DNA of 58,429 nt from JBEEJZ01 sp046046915. GTDB taxonomy: Bacteria; Pseudomonadota; Gammaproteobacteria; Burkholderiales; Burkholderiaceae_C. The stretch lies in NCBI GenBank assembly GCA_046046915.1, contig JBJOIT010000017.1, forward strand, positions 1 to 58,429. The letters are read 5' to 3'. A program made the translations under genes and the position numbers. Position 1 is the stretch's first letter. Every line of letters starts with the position of its first letter. This document shows positions 10,403 to 18,841 of the stretch, in pieces. Below the pieces are notes generated by a model that worked only from the letters and a program-made list of their open reading frames with translations, ran no database searches and was not told the DNA's origin.

Positions 10403-11067
10403 TCACGCTCGCGCTATCCAAGGGCAGAATTTTTGAAGACACCTTGCCTCTGTTGCGTGCGGCAGGCATCGAGGTGCTGGATGACCCCGAGAAGTCGCGC
10501 AAGCTCATCCTGGACACCAACCAGCCCGACGTGCGCGTCCTGGTGGTCCGTGCCACCGACGTCCCTACCTATGTGCAGTACGGCGGGGCGGATCTGGGCA
10601 TTACCGGCAAGGACACCCTGATCGAACACGATATGGAGTGGGGCGGGGCGGCCGGCAGTTCCGGCCTGTATCAGCCTCTGGACCTGCAGATTGCCAAGTG
10701 CCGCATCAGCGTGGCGGTGCGCGCCGACTTTGATTACGCCAGTGCCGTGCGCAAGGGCTCGCGCTTGAAGGTCGCCACCAAATACGTGGCCATTGCCCGC
10801 GAGTTTTTTGCCACCAAAGGTGTTCACGTCGACCTCATCAAACTCTACGGCAGCATGGAGTTGGCCCCGCTCACCGGCCTGGCCGACGCCATCGTGGATC
10901 TGGTGTCCACTGGCAACACCCTCAAGGCCAATCACCTGGTGGAGGTCGAGCACATCATGGACATCAGTTCACGTCTGGTGGTCAATCAGGCTTCGCTCAA
11001 GCTCAAGCAGGCCCCCATCCGCCGTTTGATAGACGCCTTTGCGCTGGCCGTGAACGACCGGGGCTGA
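10399..11067 (+). CDS. hisG: ATP phosphoribosyltransferase, short form
   Basis: At 222 residues this is the short HisG type, which lacks the C-terminal regulatory domain. The opening ITLALSKGRIFEDTLPLL and the RATDVPTYVQYGGADLGITG segment are typical. It catalyses the first step of histidine synthesis from ATP and PRPP. Short HisG needs the HisZ regulatory subunit, which is not in this window and should be elsewhere. The start overlaps the murA stop, so there is no room for a histidine leader peptide and attenuator directly upstream. Confidence 0.96.
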   Translation: MITLALSKGRIFEDTLPLLRAAGIEVLDDPEKSRKLILDTNQPDVRVLVVRATDVPTYVQYGGADLGITGKDTLIEHDMEWGGAAGSSGLYQPLDLQIAKCRISVAVRADFDYASAVRKGSRLKVATKYVAIAREFFATKGVHVDLIKLYGSMELAPLTGLADAIVDLVSTGNTLKANHLVEVEHIMDISSRLVVNQASLKLKQAPIRRLIDAFALAVNDRG

Positions 11068-11092
11068 ACCTTTACAGATCACCCTTGTGCCT

Positions 11093-12427
11093 ATGACGCT
11101 TGTTGCTGCTCCCCTGTTGTTGTCCACCGCCAGTGCTGACTTTGAGGCGTCCTTTCAAGCGCGTCTGCATTGGTCCGACCAGACTGATGCCGCGATTGAA
11201 GGGGTGGTCGCAGGGATCTTGAGCGATGTGCAGCAGCGTGGTGACGAGGCGGTGCTGGCCTACACCCAGCGTTTTGATGGTCTGGCATCGACCCGCATGA
11301 GTGAGCTTGAGTTGCGCCAGGACGAACTCAAAGTCGCTTTTGAGGGCTTGCCTGCAGCGCAGCGCCAAGCCCTGGAGGCGGCCGCCCAACGGGTGCGTAG
11401 CTACCACCATGCCCAAAAAAGGGCCACCGGCGAAAGCTGGTCGTACCGTGACGTTGATGGCACCTTGCTGGGCCAAAAGGTCACGCCCTTAGACCGAGTG
11501 GGCATTTATGTGCCCGGCGGCAAGGCGGCCTACCCGTCCAGCGTGCTGATGAATGCCATCCCCGCCCAGGTGGCCGGCGTGGGTGAAATCATCATGGTGG
11601 TGCCCACACCGCGTGGCGAGAAAAACCCCCTGGTCTTGGCGGCAGCCTATGTGGCGGGCGTCACACGCGCTTTCACAATTGGCGGTGCCCAGGCAGTGGC
11701 GGCGCTGGCATACGGCACGGCAACCGTTCCCAAGGTGGACAAGATCACAGGCCCAGGCAACGCCTATGTGGCCAGTGCCAAGAAGCGCGTTTTTGGCACG
11801 GTGGGCATCGACATGATTGCCGGTCCCAGCGAAATTTTGGTGCTAGCGGACGGCACCACGCCGCCCGAGTGGGTGGCCATGGACCTGTTCAGCCAGGCCG
11901 AGCACGACGAGCTGGCCCAAAGCATCTTGCTCTGTCCGGATGCTGACTACATTGCCGCTGTTCAGGCTGCGATCGATCGGCTTTTGCCCAGCATGCCGCG
12001 TGCAGCCATCATCGCCAAGAGTTTGAATGACCGGGGCGCTTTGATCCACACCCGAAGCATGGAAGAGGCCTGCGCCATCAGCAACCGCATTGCGCCTGAG
12101 CACCTGGAGGTGTCCAGCCAAGATCCGCACCGCTGGGAGCCACTGCTGCGCCATGCGGGAGCCATTTTTCTGGGTGAGTACACCAGTGAGAGTCTGGGTG
12201 ACTACTGCGCTGGGCCCAACCATGTGCTGCCCACCAGCGGTACCGCCCGCTTCAGCTCGCCCCTGGGCGTGTACGACTTCCAAAAGCGCAGCAGCCTGAT
12301 TGAAGTCAGCGAAGCTGGCGCACAAATGTTGGGGCCGATTGCCGCAGAATTGGCCTATGGCGAGGGTCTGCAGGCCCATGCGCGCGCGGCTGAGCTGCGT
12401 TTAGCCGACGTGCCGCCCATGCGCTGA
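11093..12427 (+). CDS. hisD: Histidinol dehydrogenase
   Basis: This 444-residue enzyme performs the last two oxidations to L-histidine, with zinc and NAD. Signature stretches include ITGPGNAYVASAKKRVFG, GIDMIAGPSEILVLADG, FSQAEHDELAQS and the histidine-rich APEHLEV. The frame also opens at GTG 11087, two codons earlier; ATG 11093 is chosen as the more usual codon. Neither has a clear ribosome site. It lies 25 bases after hisG and 13 bases before hisC. Confidence 0.97.
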   Translation: MTLVAAPLLLSTASADFEASFQARLHWSDQTDAAIEGVVAGILSDVQQRGDEAVLAYTQRFDGLASTRMSELELRQDELKVAFEGLPAAQRQALEAAAQRVRSYHHAQKRATGESWSYRDVDGTLLGQKVTPLDRVGIYVPGGKAAYPSSVLMNAIPAQVAGVGEIIMVVPTPRGEKNPLVLAAAYVAGVTRAFTIGGAQAVAALAYGTATVPKVDKITGPGNAYVASAKKRVFGTVGIDMIAGPSEILVLADGTTPPEWVAMDLFSQAEHDELAQSILLCPDADYIAAVQAAIDRLLPSMPRAAIIAKSLNDRGALIHTRSMEEACAISNRIAPEHLEVSSQDPHRWEPLLRHAGAIFLGEYTSESLGDYCAGPNHVLPTSGTARFSSPLGVYDFQKRSSLIEVSEAGAQMLGPIAAELAYGEGLQAHARAAELRLADVPPMR

Positions 12428-12440
12428 GACGCGGAACAAG

Positions 12441-13526
12441 ATGACGGCCTCCAACCTACTTTTCATGGAACGTATCCGCGAGGATGTTCGGGCCATGCAT
12501 GCCTATGCCATTCAGGATTCGGCGGGCATGGTCAAACTGGACGCCATGGAAAACCCGCATCGTCTGTCGCCCGAGTTGCAGGCTGAATTGGGCCGGCGTC
12601 TGGGCAGCTTGGCGCTCAACCGTTACCCTGACGGACGGGTCAACGATCTGCGAGCTGCGCTAGCGGATCACACTGGCATGCCTACCGGCTTTGACATCAT
12701 GCTGGGCAATGGTTCGGATGAAATCATCAGCCTGTTGGCGCTGGCCTGCGCTGTGCCCGGTGCCAGCATCCTGGCCCCCGTGCCGGGTTTTGTGATGTAT
12801 GCCATGAGTGCGCAGTTGCAGGGGCTGGCCTTCCATGGCGTGCCCCTGACGGCCGACTTTGAACTGGATGAGGCTGCCATGTTGGCTGCGATTGCCCGGC
12901 ACAGGCCTGCGATCGTGTATCTGGCGTACCCCAATAATCCAACGGGTAATTTGTGGGATGACGAGGTGATTGAAGCCGTCATTCAGGCCCAGGCGGACCA
13001 GGGTGGGCTGGTGGTGATGGATGAGGCCTATCAGCCATTTGCCAGCAAGAGCTACATAGACCGCATCACACGACATGACCATGTGCTGCTCGTTCGTACG
13101 CTGTCCAAATTTGGTCTGGCGGGCATCCGGCTCGGTTACATGATGGGACCGCGGACATTGGTGGCCGAGATTGACAAGGTGCGTCCACCCTACAACATCA
13201 GCGTGCTGGATTATGAATGTGCCTTGTTTGCCTTAGAGCATGCGGAGGTGTTCGCAGTTCAGGCAAAAGACTTGCGTCATCAGCGTGAGGGCCTGCTATC
13301 TGCTCTGGGTGAATTGCCAGGCGTCCAACCCTACAAAAGCGAAGCCAATATGATCCTGGTGCGTGTGCCAGATGCAGAAAAGACCTTTGAAGCGCTTCGA
13401 GCACGCAAGGTGCTGGTGAAGAACGTTTCTAAAATGCACGCCCTATTGGGCAACTGCCTGCGCCTGACTGTTGGTACTGCCAGCGAAAACGCGCAATTGA
13501 TGGCCGCCCTTAAGGAATCCCTATGA
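12441..13526 (+). CDS. hisC: Histidinol-phosphate aminotransferase
   Basis: This 361-residue PLP enzyme of aminotransferase class I/II converts imidazole acetol phosphate to histidinol phosphate. The substrate-side segment is YPNNPTGNLWD. The cofactor aspartate is in VVMDEAYQPF, and the Schiff-base lysine is in RTLSKFGLAGIRLGYM. Length and order are normal. Its stop overlaps the hisB start by 4 bases, indicating coupled translation. Confidence 0.96.
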   Translation: MTASNLLFMERIREDVRAMHAYAIQDSAGMVKLDAMENPHRLSPELQAELGRRLGSLALNRYPDGRVNDLRAALADHTGMPTGFDIMLGNGSDEIISLLALACAVPGASILAPVPGFVMYAMSAQLQGLAFHGVPLTADFELDEAAMLAAIARHRPAIVYLAYPNNPTGNLWDDEVIEAVIQAQADQGGLVVMDEAYQPFASKSYIDRITRHDHVLLVRTLSKFGLAGIRLGYMMGPRTLVAEIDKVRPPYNISVLDYECALFALEHAEVFAVQAKDLRHQREGLLSALGELPGVQPYKSEANMILVRVPDAEKTFEALRARKVLVKNVSKMHALLGNCLRLTVGTASENAQLMAALKESL

Positions 13527-14116
13527 CCGCCCGCACCGCCGAAGTCAGCCGCAAGACGGCTGAGACCCAGATCGTCGTCAAGCTCAATCTCGATGGCTCC
13601 GGTCAGGCGCGCCTAGCCACAGGTATTGGTTTCTTTGATCACATGCTGGACCAGATTGCGCGCCACGGCCTGATCGATCTGGACATTGAGGCCACCGGTG
13701 ATTTGCATATTGATGGTCACCACACCGTTGAAGATGTGGGCATCACCCTGGGTCAGGCTGTTGCCAAAGCCGTGGGCGACAAAAAAGGCATCCGGCGCTA
13801 CGGTCATGCCTATGTTCCCCTGGATGAAGCCTTGAGCCGCGTGGTGATCGATTTTTCCGGGCGCCCCGGCCTGGTGCTCAATATTCCGTACACCAGCGGC
13901 ATGATTGGCGGCTTTGACACCCAGCTCACGCACGAATTCTTCCAGGGCTTTGTGAACCACGCGGGTGTGACCGTGCATATCGACAACCTGCGCGGTGTGA
14001 ATGCTCATCACCAGTGCGAGACTGTCTTCAAGGCCTTTGCTCGTGCCCTGCGCAGCGCACTTGAACTGGACCCCAGGGCTGCAGGTGTCATCCCTTCGAC
14101 CAAGGGCTCCCTGTAA
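13523..14116 (+). CDS. hisB: Imidazoleglycerol-phosphate dehydratase
   Basis: This 197-residue monofunctional dehydratase lacks the phosphatase domain fused to it in E. coli, so a separate histidinol-phosphate phosphatase must exist elsewhere. The metal-binding histidine clusters are visible in GFFDHMLDQIARHG, DGHHTVEDVGI and NAHHQCETVFKAFARAL. It overlaps hisC by ATGA and ends 2 bases before hisH. Confidence 0.97.
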   Translation: MTARTAEVSRKTAETQIVVKLNLDGSGQARLATGIGFFDHMLDQIARHGLIDLDIEATGDLHIDGHHTVEDVGITLGQAVAKAVGDKKGIRRYGHAYVPLDEALSRVVIDFSGRPGLVLNIPYTSGMIGGFDTQLTHEFFQGFVNHAGVTVHIDNLRGVNAHHQCETVFKAFARALRSALELDPRAAGVIPSTKGSL

Positions 14117-14118
14117 CG

Positions 14119-14820
14119 ATGACGAGCAAACCGACTTCTATCCTCGGCCGCAATACGGTTGCGGTGGTGGACTACGGCATGGGCAATCTCAGGTCCGTGT
14201 CTCAGGCTGTTCAGGCGGTGGCGCAGGACACGGGCCATCAGGTGTTGATCACCGCTGATCCTGAGGTGGTTCGATCGGCTGAGCGCGTTATCTTGCCGGG
14301 TCAGGGGGCCATGCCAGACTGCATGCATGAGCTGCAGGCCTCGGGATTGATGGCGTCTGTATTGGAAGCGGCTGCGATCAAGCCCCTGTTTGGGGTGTGC
14401 GTGGGCATGCAAATGTTGCTGGATCACAGCACTGAAAGCCGGCATCCGGAAGACACGACGCCGGGTCTCGGCCTTTTTGCCGGTGAAGTCGTCAAATTTG
14501 ACCTGACCGGACGCACCCAGGCCGATGGCAGCCGTTTCAAGGTGCCCCAAATGGGGTGGAACCAGGTTCATCAAAATCGCCATGGCGGTGACGTGCATCC
14601 CATCTGGGCAGGCGTGCCAGACGGAAGTTACTTTTACTTCGTGCACAGTTTTTACGCGCGACCTGCGAGCCCTTTGCATCACGCAGGCGAAGCGGATTAC
14701 GGCGGGCGGTTTGCGGCGGCCATTGCCCGGGACAATATCTTTGCCACCCAGTTTCACCCTGAGAAGAGCTCGGATCACGGTTTGGCTCTTTTTCGAAATT
14801 TCCTACACTGGATGCCCTGA
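14119..14820 (+). CDS. hisH: Imidazole glycerol phosphate synthase, glutaminase subunit
   Basis: This 233-residue class I glutamine amidotransferase supplies ammonia to HisF. The nucleophile is the cysteine of GVCVGMQMLLDHS. The catalytic His and Glu lie in TQFHPEKSSDHG. The opening VAVVDYGMGNLRSV is standard. It is followed by a 72-base gap before hisA, the largest gap inside this histidine operon. Confidence 0.96.
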   Translation: MTSKPTSILGRNTVAVVDYGMGNLRSVSQAVQAVAQDTGHQVLITADPEVVRSAERVILPGQGAMPDCMHELQASGLMASVLEAAAIKPLFGVCVGMQMLLDHSTESRHPEDTTPGLGLFAGEVVKFDLTGRTQADGSRFKVPQMGWNQVHQNRHGGDVHPIWAGVPDGSYFYFVHSFYARPASPLHHAGEADYGGRFAAAIARDNIFATQFHPEKSSDHGLALFRNFLHWMP

Positions 14821-14892
14821 ACTTTTTGCCACTTCATAAAGTGGAACCCAGCTTGCTTCTTTCTCCTTACTTATTCTCCTGATTTCGTCACC

Positions 14893-15636
14893 ATGCTTCT
14901 CATTCCCGCAATTGATTTGAAAGACGGCCACTGCGTTCGACTCAAGCAGGGCGATATGGATCAATCCACGACCTTTGGTGAAGATCCCGCCGTCATGGCG
15001 CGCAGCTGGGTGGACAAGGGCGCGCGTCGTCTGCACCTGGTGGATTTGAACGGTGCGTTTGCGGGATCACCCAAGAACGAGATGGCCATCCGCAAGATCC
15101 TGAAAGAAGTGGGCGGCGAGATTGATGTGCAACTGGGTGGTGGCATTCGCGACCTGGACACCATCGAGCGTTACCTGGATGCCGGCCTGCGCTACGTCAT
15201 CATCGGCACCGCAGCCGTCAAAAACCCCGGCTTTTTGCAAGATGCCTGCACGGCTTTTGGCGGCCACATCATCGTGGGTCTGGACGCCCGCGATGGCAAG
15301 GTCGCCACAGACGGCTGGAGCAAACTGACCCGCCACGATGTGGTGGATCTGGGCAAGAAGTTTGAAGACTACGGCGTCGAGTCGATCATTTACACCGACA
15401 TTGGGCGCGACGGCATGCTGACCGGCATCAACATCGACGCCACGGTGAAGCTTGCGCAAGCCTTGTCTATCCCTGTCATTGCCTCGGGTGGTTTGAGTAA
15501 CTTGGCCGATATTGAGGCCTTGTGTGAAGTCGAAGACGAGGGTGTTGAAGGGGTGATCTGTGGTCGTGCCATCTACACCGGCGACCTGGACTTCGCGGCT
15601 GGGCAAGCGCGTGCTGACGAACTGAACGGCGCTTGA
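14893..15636 (+). CDS. hisA: ProFAR isomerase (phosphoribosyl-formimino-AICAR-P isomerase)
   Basis: This 247-residue TIM barrel catalyses the Amadori isomerisation in histidine synthesis. The two catalytic aspartates are in IPAIDLKDGHCVRL and YTDIGRDGMLTG. Phosphate-binding loops are seen in GGGIRD and ASGGLSN. The gene ends 2 bases before the ATG of hisF. Confidence 0.97.
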   Translation: MLLIPAIDLKDGHCVRLKQGDMDQSTTFGEDPAVMARSWVDKGARRLHLVDLNGAFAGSPKNEMAIRKILKEVGGEIDVQLGGGIRDLDTIERYLDAGLRYVIIGTAAVKNPGFLQDACTAFGGHIIVGLDARDGKVATDGWSKLTRHDVVDLGKKFEDYGVESIIYTDIGRDGMLTGINIDATVKLAQALSIPVIASGGLSNLADIEALCEVEDEGVEGVICGRAIYTGDLDFAAGQARADELNGA

Positions 15637-15638
15637 GC

Positions 15639-16418
15639 ATGCTGGCCAAGCGCATCATTCCTTGTCTGGACGTGACCGGTGGTCGTGTTGTCAAGGGAGT
15701 GAACTTCGTCGAGTTGCGTGATGCCGGTGATCCGGTTGAAATTGCAGCCCGTTACAACGAGCAAGGTGCGGATGAGCTAACCTTTCTGGACATCACCGCC
15801 ACCAGCGATGGCCGTGACTTGATCTTGCACATCATTGAAGCGGTAGCAAGCCAGGTGTTTATTCCCTTGACGGTGGGAGGGGGCGTTCGTACCGTAGACG
15901 ACGTGCGCCGGCTGCTGAATGCAGGTGCGGACAAAACCAGTTTCAATTCGGCGGCGCTGGCCAACCCCCAGGTGATCGAAGACGCATCGGCCAAATACGG
16001 CGCCCAGTGCATCGTGGTGGCCATCGACGCCAAGCGGCGCTCTGCCGAAGACGCCCAGGTTCGGGGGGACGGCTGGGATGTATACAGCCACGGTGGGCGC
16101 AAGAACACCGGGCTGGATGCTGTTGCGTGGGCGAGTGAAATGGCGCGTCGTGGGGCAGGCGAGATCCTGCTGACCAGCATGGACCGCGACGGCACCAAGT
16201 CAGGTTTCGATTTGGCTCTGACCCGTGCCGTAAGTGATGCGGTGAGCGTGCCAGTCATTGCGTCTGGTGGCGTCGGTCGGCTCGAAGATTTGGCGGACGG
16301 TGTGCAGCTCGGCGGCGCGGATGCCGTGTTGGCGGCCAGTATTTTTCATTACGGCGAATTCACCGTCCGGCAGGCCAAGGCCTGCATGGCGGCGCGTGGC
16401 ATCCCGGTTCGGTTGTGA
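15639..16418 (+). CDS. hisF: Imidazole glycerol phosphate synthase, cyclase subunit
   Basis: This 259-residue TIM barrel closes the imidazole ring with ammonia from HisH. It opens MLAKRIIPCLDV as in E. coli and has the catalytic aspartates in CLDVTGGRVVKG and TSMDRDGTKSGFD. The frame extends to a TTG at 15633, but ATG 15639 gives the conserved N-terminus. hisI starts 7 bases after its stop. Confidence 0.97.
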   Translation: MLAKRIIPCLDVTGGRVVKGVNFVELRDAGDPVEIAARYNEQGADELTFLDITATSDGRDLILHIIEAVASQVFIPLTVGGGVRTVDDVRRLLNAGADKTSFNSAALANPQVIEDASAKYGAQCIVVAIDAKRRSAEDAQVRGDGWDVYSHGGRKNTGLDAVAWASEMARRGAGEILLTSMDRDGTKSGFDLALTRAVSDAVSVPVIASGGVGRLEDLADGVQLGGADAVLAASIFHYGEFTVRQAKACMAARGIPVRL

Positions 16419-16425
16419 GGCTCGG

Positions 16426-16833
16426 ATGAATTGGCTCGACAAGGTGAAATGGGATGCGCAAGGCTTGGTGCCCGTCATCGCCCAGGAAGCATCCACGGGT
16501 GACGTGCTGATGTTTGCCTGGATGAATCGCGAAGCGCTGCAAAAGACAGCCAAGCTGGGGCGCGCTGTTTATTTCAGCCGCTCGCGTGGGCGTTTGTGGG
16601 CCAAAGGCGAAGAATCCGGGCATGTGCAAAAAGTGCACGAAATGCGCCTGGACTGCGATCAGGACGTGATTTTGTTGAAAGTCACCCAACTGGGGCATGA
16701 GCCCGGTATCGCGTGCCATACCGGGCGCCACAGTTGCTTTTACAGCGTTTTTGAGCAAAGTGACAGTGGGGTGGGCGGTGTCTGGCGCGAGCGGGACCCG
16801 GTCTTGAAAGACCCTGCAACTATCTACAACTAA
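16426..16833 (+). CDS. hisI: Phosphoribosyl-AMP cyclohydrolase
   Basis: This 135-residue enzyme opens the purine ring of PR-AMP. The zinc and magnesium ligands are visible: LDCDQD and the pair of cysteines in ACHTGRHSCFYS. It is a single-domain protein; the partner HisE is a separate gene 5 bases downstream, whereas enterobacteria fuse the two. The open frame extends upstream into hisF, but ATG 16426 gives the standard N-terminus NWLDKVKWDAQGLVPVI. Confidence 0.96.
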   Translation: MNWLDKVKWDAQGLVPVIAQEASTGDVLMFAWMNREALQKTAKLGRAVYFSRSRGRLWAKGEESGHVQKVHEMRLDCDQDVILLKVTQLGHEPGIACHTGRHSCFYSVFEQSDSGVGGVWRERDPVLKDPATIYN

Positions 16834-16838
16834 GCACC

Positions 16839-17240
16839 ATGCCCAACGCCTCGTCTATGTCTAATCACGCCGTTTCTGCAGATGCTGTTGATGCTTTGAC
16901 TCGTCTGGCGGCGGTGATCGAAACCCGTCTGCCTCAGAACGGCGGTAATCCGGAGGCCAGCTATGTGGCTCGTCTCCTGGCGAAAGGCCCAGACGGTTTT
17001 CTCAAGAAAATCGGTGAAGAGGCCACTGAGGTCGTGATGGCTGCCAAAGATGTGGACCATGGTGCCGACAAAGCGCCCTTGGTTGGGGAAGTAGCTGACC
17101 TGTGGTTTCATTGCATGATTGCCCTGGCACACTACGGACTGACACCAGGCCATGTGGTCGCCGAGTTGGAGCGCCGCGCCGGCGTCAGCGGCATCGAAGA
17201 GAAAGCGCTGCGCAAGGCCTTGGCCCGAGAGGCTTCCTGA
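16839..17240 (+). CDS. hisE: Phosphoribosyl-ATP pyrophosphatase
   Basis: This 133-residue MazG-like pyrophosphohydrolase acts just after HisG. The acidic metal-binding helix KKIGEEATEVVMAAKD is clear, followed by EVADLWFHCMIALAHYG. The first 20 or so residues are poorly conserved, so a start at ATG 16857 is also possible. The next gene starts on the base after its stop. Confidence 0.95.
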   Translation: MPNASSMSNHAVSADAVDALTRLAAVIETRLPQNGGNPEASYVARLLAKGPDGFLKKIGEEATEVVMAAKDVDHGADKAPLVGEVADLWFHCMIALAHYGLTPGHVVAELERRAGVSGIEEKALRKALAREAS

Positions 17241-17624
17241 ATGGGCCATGATGTGACCGAGTTGGAGCGCATGCAGGCACTCAACACGGTGGGTTTGATC
17301 AGCTACGTCTTGCATCTGATCGTGGCGGTTGGTGCCCTGATTCCCGGCGGTCAACTAGGGCCAGTACTACTGATTGCTGCCTTGATACTGGACATGGTCA
17401 AACGGCCTGATGCAGAAGGTACCTGGCATGCCTCTCACTTTCGCTGGCGCATACGCACCGTGGTGATCGCCGCACTGTTATACGTGGTCACGGTGCCGCT
17501 GTGGATGATGTTCGTCTTGCCTGGCTGGCTCGCTTGGGCCCTGATTTCCGTCTGGTTTCTGTATCGCATCCTGACGGGCATGATGCGTATGAATAAAGGC
17601 CTACCCATGGAGATAGAGTTGTGA
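17241..17624 (+). CDS. Small membrane protein, DUF4870-like
   Basis: This 127-residue protein has about three hydrophobic segments: near VGLISYVLHLIVAVGALIP, TVVIAALLYVVTVPLWMMF and the last in LAWALISVWFLYRI. The ending FLYRILTGMMRMNKGLPM resembles DUF4870-type proteins. Function is unknown. It begins on the base after the hisE stop and overlaps the upstream end of the HIT gene region, so it is clearly co-transcribed with the his genes. Nothing links it to histidine synthesis biochemically. Confidence 0.8.
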   Translation: MGHDVTELERMQALNTVGLISYVLHLIVAVGALIPGGQLGPVLLIAALILDMVKRPDAEGTWHASHFRWRIRTVVIAALLYVVTVPLWMMFVLPGWLAWALISVWFLYRILTGMMRMNKGLPMEIEL

Positions 17625-17626
17625 GC

Positions 17627-17983
17627 ATGACCGATCCCAACTGCCTTTTCTGCAAGATCGTTGCCGGAAAGATTCCGTCCAAGCTGGTGTACCAGGATGA
17701 CGAAATTTTTGCTTTTCACGATATCAACCCCTGGGCGCCGGTTCATTTTCTGATGATCCCCAAAATGCATATTCCCTCTCTGGCTCAGGTGGATGACGAG
17801 CATGCCGCTTTGATCGGCCGCATGATGGCTTTGGCACCACGCTTGGCGCTAAAAGAGGGTTGCGGACCCTATCCTGATGGGGGTTTCAGGGTCGTCAGCA
17901 ACACAGGCACAGAGGGCGGACAAGAGGTGCATCATCTCCACTTTCATGTGATGGGCGGCCCGCGCCCCTGGTTGCGCGGTTGA
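17627..17983 (+). CDS. HIT family nucleotide hydrolase (HinT-like)
   Basis: This 118-residue histidine-triad protein carries the defining motif in VHHLHFHVMGG near its C-terminus and the opening CLFCKIVAGKIPSKLVYQDD typical of HinT. Family members hydrolyse adenosine phosphoramidates. A GTG at 17621 gives two extra residues and overlaps the preceding gene; ATG 17627 is the likely start. It lies between the his and tat genes. Confidence 0.93.
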   Translation: MTDPNCLFCKIVAGKIPSKLVYQDDEIFAFHDINPWAPVHFLMIPKMHIPSLAQVDDEHAALIGRMMALAPRLALKEGCGPYPDGGFRVVSNTGTEGGQEVHHLHFHVMGGPRPWLRG

Positions 17984-18042
17984 TCGCTGATTTGTTACAC
18001 CAATTTGGAAGGCTGTTGATCTGGGTTGTGCCGGGTCGGCGT

Positions 18043-18049
18043 CTAAAAT
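18043..18049 (+). promoter_or_regulatory. Candidate -10 box upstream of tatA
   Basis: CTAAAAT lies 24 bases before the tatA start and after the HIT gene stop. No good -35 hexamer stands at the expected distance. The same heptamer occurs in three other intergenic regions of this window (before tRNA-Thr, secA and the htrA gene), which raises the chance that it is functional. Confidence 0.4.
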
Positions 18050-18073
18050 TCGTGCATCGTTAAGGAGAAAGAA

Positions 18074-18289
18074 ATGGGTTCGTTTTCTATCTGGCATTGG
18101 TTGATTGTGTTGCTCATCGTCGTCATGGTGTTTGGCACCAAAAAACTGAAGAATTTGGGCGGTGACCTTGGGGGCGCCGTGAAGGGCTTCAAGGATGGGA
18201 TGAAGGATGGGCAGGCCGACGCGCCAGCGGGCCAGCCTGCTGACGCCGCCAAGACCACCATTGACGTTGAAGCCAAGCAAAAGTCCTGA
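18074..18289 (+). CDS. tatA: Sec-independent translocase TatA
   Basis: This 71-residue protein has an N-terminal membrane helix (WHWLIVLLIVVMVFG), the conserved FGTKKLKNLGGDLGGAVKGF hinge and amphipathic helix, and a charged tail. TatA polymerises to form the pore for folded twin-arginine substrates. An AAGGAG ribosome site lies at the normal distance. It heads tatABC. Confidence 0.95.
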   Translation: MGSFSIWHWLIVLLIVVMVFGTKKLKNLGGDLGGAVKGFKDGMKDGQADAPAGQPADAAKTTIDVEAKQKS

Positions 18290-18298
18290 TCCACTCGC

Positions 18299-18757
18299 AT
18301 GATTGATCTCGGCATTTCCAAAATGGCCCTGATCGGCGCTGTGGCGTTGATCGTGATTGGCCCTGAAAAATTGCCGGGAGTGGCACGTACCGTTGGCACC
18401 CTGCTGGGCAAAGCCAGGCGCTACGTGGCAGATGTCAAGGCGGAGGTGAATCGATCTATGGAGCTTGATGAGCTTCGGAAAATGAAGGATTCGGTCGAAG
18501 GCGCGGCACGTGAGGTGGAGCAGTCAGTCCAAACGCACACCAGTGATTTCGAAAAAAGCTGGGAAGAGGCGACGGGCCTGGCAGCGCAGACGCTGGAGCC
18601 TCCGCCCACCTTGCCCAGTTACCAACACCCCAACAAGAAATGGCGCTTGAAGCAAGGTGCTGTGCCACACTGGTACAAAGCGCGTACCGGAGTGCGGACC
18701 AAAGCCTTGTCCGGCGCGGCAAGGGTTTCACGATTTAGGCCGCCCAAACCCTTGTGA
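18299..18757 (+). CDS. tatB: Sec-independent translocase TatB
   Basis: This 152-residue protein begins MIDLGISKMALIGAVALIV, has the TatB-type GPEKLPGVARTVG hinge, and continues in a long charged amphipathic helix. The last third is Pro/Arg-rich and poorly conserved. TatB joins TatC in the receptor for Tat signal peptides. It starts 9 bases after tatA. Confidence 0.93.
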   Translation: MIDLGISKMALIGAVALIVIGPEKLPGVARTVGTLLGKARRYVADVKAEVNRSMELDELRKMKDSVEGAAREVEQSVQTHTSDFEKSWEEATGLAAQTLEPPPTLPSYQHPNKKWRLKQGAVPHWYKARTGVRTKALSGAARVSRFRPPKPL

Positions 18758-18841
18758 TGCCTCACGCAAACGGCGTCACCCTTCACCCCCACTGTTTTCG
18801 CGATTGCAGGTCGTGCATGGGCTCAGAACATCAAAAACAGC

